From contig JBAJFE010000047.1 in assembly GCA_037903355.1 (NCBI GenBank), positions 930,001-994,000 of the forward strand: a stretch of 64,000 bases of DNA, given 5' to 3'. Shown here one piece after another: positions 62,281-64,000 of this stretch. Every line of letters starts with the position of its first letter. Within the stretch, counting starts at the first letter, position 1. A program made the position numbers and the translations under genes. Source of the stretch: Trichuris trichiura (Eukaryota > Nematoda > Enoplea > Trichinellida > Trichuridae). Below the pieces are notes generated by a model. It was not told the DNA's origin, ran no database searches, and worked only from the letters and a program-made list of their open reading frames with translations.

Positions 62281-63140
62281 CGATTTCTTAGAAAAAGACC
62301 GCCCACTGTATTTTTGGTTTCGAGATGTGCACTGTTGTTTTAAAAATAATGTTCTTCAATGGAGCTGCTTTGCTCTGCAGATGCTCTGCGAGCTGTTTGT
62401 ATGGAGCGCAATACGTGCTTGCCAAACTCAATAAAGCAGAACAATGTAGATGTCTTTCCTCGTTTATGCCACGTAAGCAATACACAGGCAAACTTTCCTT
62501 ACTTCGCTACAGTAGTCTAAATGATAACCACGTTACAGCGGAAAGACATCTGAAACTGCGCCCGGAGCTGGTTAGCAACACTGCGCGCCTTTCATCGCGT
62601 TTTCGGCGGTTAGATAAAGTAAAGAGAAGTGCTGCTGCAGTATCTGAGTTCCAGTTAAGAATAACTGATGAAACATAATTGCCTATTGCAAAAACCGCCT
62701 TCTTTCTTTGACGCACGCTGAATTCTACTGCTAAGGTGCCGTTTGAAAATCAGAAAATAAACTCATTTAAAGTCAAAGCTGCTATATGCGTTTTATAAAT
62801 TTTGCAGGATTGCAGGGGTTTCTGTTAGCTTTTGTTGCGATTGCTTTGGCGCCTGATGCGTCGTCGACACCGAGCGAGCTTATAATAAGTAATTAGTCGA
62901 TCAGATTACGGCTTGCGAGGACATTAAGTTCAGATAGTATCCATTTTTGACGAGCTGACAAAAACAGCGACTGAAGTGACTGCGGCGGTACGATACCATG
63001 ATGACGTAGCATGCGGTAAGGTGTAGCTTATGAGAGATGACAAACGATTCGTTTTTCGGAAGTTGATCTAGGAAGCTCCAAAAGCTCTTTAAAACCCATT
63101 TAACATAGCCGATAACAGTGAACCGCTTATGTTCACGGCA
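62281..63140. other. 3' flank of small gene and unresolved upstream part of Argonaute-like fragment
   Basis: The first 200 bp hold a poly(A) signal. From about 62.93 kb phrases such as MRDDKRFVF on the plus strand may be remnants of the N-terminal half of the Argonaute-like sequence, with stops and frame changes. I could not delimit it. Confidence 0.35.
62430..62435 (+). terminator. poly(A) signal AATAAA of the small membrane protein gene
   Basis: AATAAA about 150 bp after the stop codon at 62280. Position and strand are right for 3' end formation. Confidence 0.45.
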
Positions 63141-63862
63141 TATATGAGCTGCCTGGGAGATTTGGAGTAAACTTAAGTTTTGGAGTGGAATTATAGCGCG
63201 GCTTATTCAAGTTTGCAAGAGTCGGCGAGGGCTACAGATTTATGGTAAACGTTGGCGTTAGTCACGCGGCATTTTATTGTCCGCAGTCCGTTCTTAATTA
63301 TATATGCGATGTTCTGAACGGAGATCGGTTGCCATGTCGGTACGCTATCGATCAAATTCAACCGAATACAAGACTACCCAAAGGTGAACCAAAAAATGTC
63401 GGCCGGATGATTAAGAGAACTCAGGTAACTGTAACTCATTGCGCACGTAGAACGCACTCCCGAATTATCAGCGCAGTTCCAGATGCTGGTCGGCAGATAT
63501 TTACGTTGCGGGATAACCGTGATGGTGTTACCGGTTATATCAAGGAAAGATTTACCGAACTAATTTTTCCAAGAATGCCGACTTTACAAACCGGTAGCAA
63601 AAACGGAAGTATTTATTTGTGAGTCGAAATGCGCATCGTCGTTGAGAAGTAACGTTACGGTGCGGAAAAATTGTCCAGCGCTCAAACGACTTTGGCGATT
63701 CGGCAACGCACCGTGGACGCACCAACACGTTTGGGGATGTGCATGGAGATGATGCATGAGGCGAATCTGGAGAGCGATGAATTTTTGCAAGAGCTTGGAT
63801 TACAGTTTCCTCAGACATCTGTTGAAGTTCGTGGTCACGTTTTGCCGATTGTCGTTCCGTGA
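63141..63862 (+). pseudogene. Argonaute-like (AGO clade) fragment, L1/PAZ region, with in-frame stops
   Basis: One plus-strand frame (phase of 63242) runs without indels over about 720 bp and reads like Argonaute linker 1 and PAZ: GRFGVNLSFGVEL-stop-RGLF, RVGEGYRFMVNVGVSHAAFY, VLNYICDVLNGD, VTVTHCARRTHSRII, QIFTLRDN, ERFTELIFPRMPTLQTGS, RYGAEKLSSAQTTLAIRQ and GHVLPIVV. Argonautes bind small RNAs; PAZ holds the guide 3' end. Three nonsense codons interrupt it: TAG 63194-63196 (tryptophan expected), TGA 63620-63622 and TAA 63650-63652 (glutamine expected). The last two could be removed by a 60-bp intron 63619-63678 (GTGAGT...TGTCCAG), but that would delete about 20 conserved residues. A pseudogene is therefore favoured. 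MID and PIWI domains would lie beyond the right edge. Confidence 0.72.
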
Positions 63863-64000
63863 ACAAATAGTATCGTCCAGGTATAACATTTACAAAACTG
63901 AATTTTCTGGAACAAAGTAAGTCTTTTCGTCATCTAAGAAAATGATCCATTTGCCAGTAAAAATTGCCCTAAGAATGGGTTGTTCACCGCAAGAAAAGAA

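Overview
This is eukaryotic nuclear DNA, about 40% GC. It looks like a nematode, probably a Trichuris/Trichinella-type (clade I) worm. The evidence is a ZP-domain cuticlin-like gene split by many 45-63 bp introns, TTAGGC telomere-type hexamers, and dense old transposons (mariner, Penelope-like, pogo/Tigger-like). The phylum is inferred, and the genus is only a guess. There is no bacterial, viral or CRISPR content. All splice models below were built by hand from homology, GT/AG sites and codon phase. Where a complete chain of exons is given, the phases close exactly.

Layout. 0-0.4 kb: two internal exons of an SLC13-type carboxylate transporter, minus strand, running off the left edge. 0.4-17.9 kb: mostly AT-rich DNA without recognisable genes, with a strong hairpin at 7.2 kb and one dead full-length mariner at 7.9-9.2 kb. 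17.9-20.0 kb: a three-exon Achaete-scute-like (ASCL3/4/5 type) bHLH gene. 20.0-25.7 kb: AT-rich, with a dispersed palindromic repeat. 25.7-32.2 kb: a nine-exon mitochondrial NAD kinase (NADK2). A Penelope-like element sits antisense in its third intron, and an inverted telomere-like repeat lies in its last intron. 32.5-33.1 kb: NUS1, the partner subunit of cis-prenyltransferase, convergent with NADK2. 33.4-36.1 kb: a second, different Penelope-like element with long terminal inverted repeats, just upstream of NUS1. 41.2-42.9 kb: a two-exon brain-specific homeobox (Bsx/bsh) gene inside a long gene-poor stretch. 47.3-49.1 kb: a ZP-domain/cuticlin-like membrane protein on the minus strand. 57.1-59.2 kb: an intronless, wrecked HDAC6-like pseudogene, split by a Tigger-like non-autonomous element whose TA duplication is visible. 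61.9-62.3 kb: a small lysine-rich single-pass membrane protein. 63.1-63.9 kb: an Argonaute-like fragment with in-frame stops.

The host genes do not form a pathway. Two encode neural or gland-type developmental transcription factors (ASCL-like and Bsx). Two encode housekeeping enzymes or subunits (NADK2, and NUS1 for dolichol synthesis). One encodes an apical/cuticle matrix protein. The most unusual material is the decayed layer: two Penelope-like families with a shared hammerhead-like motif, and two conserved-gene pseudogenes that a simple open-frame search misses.
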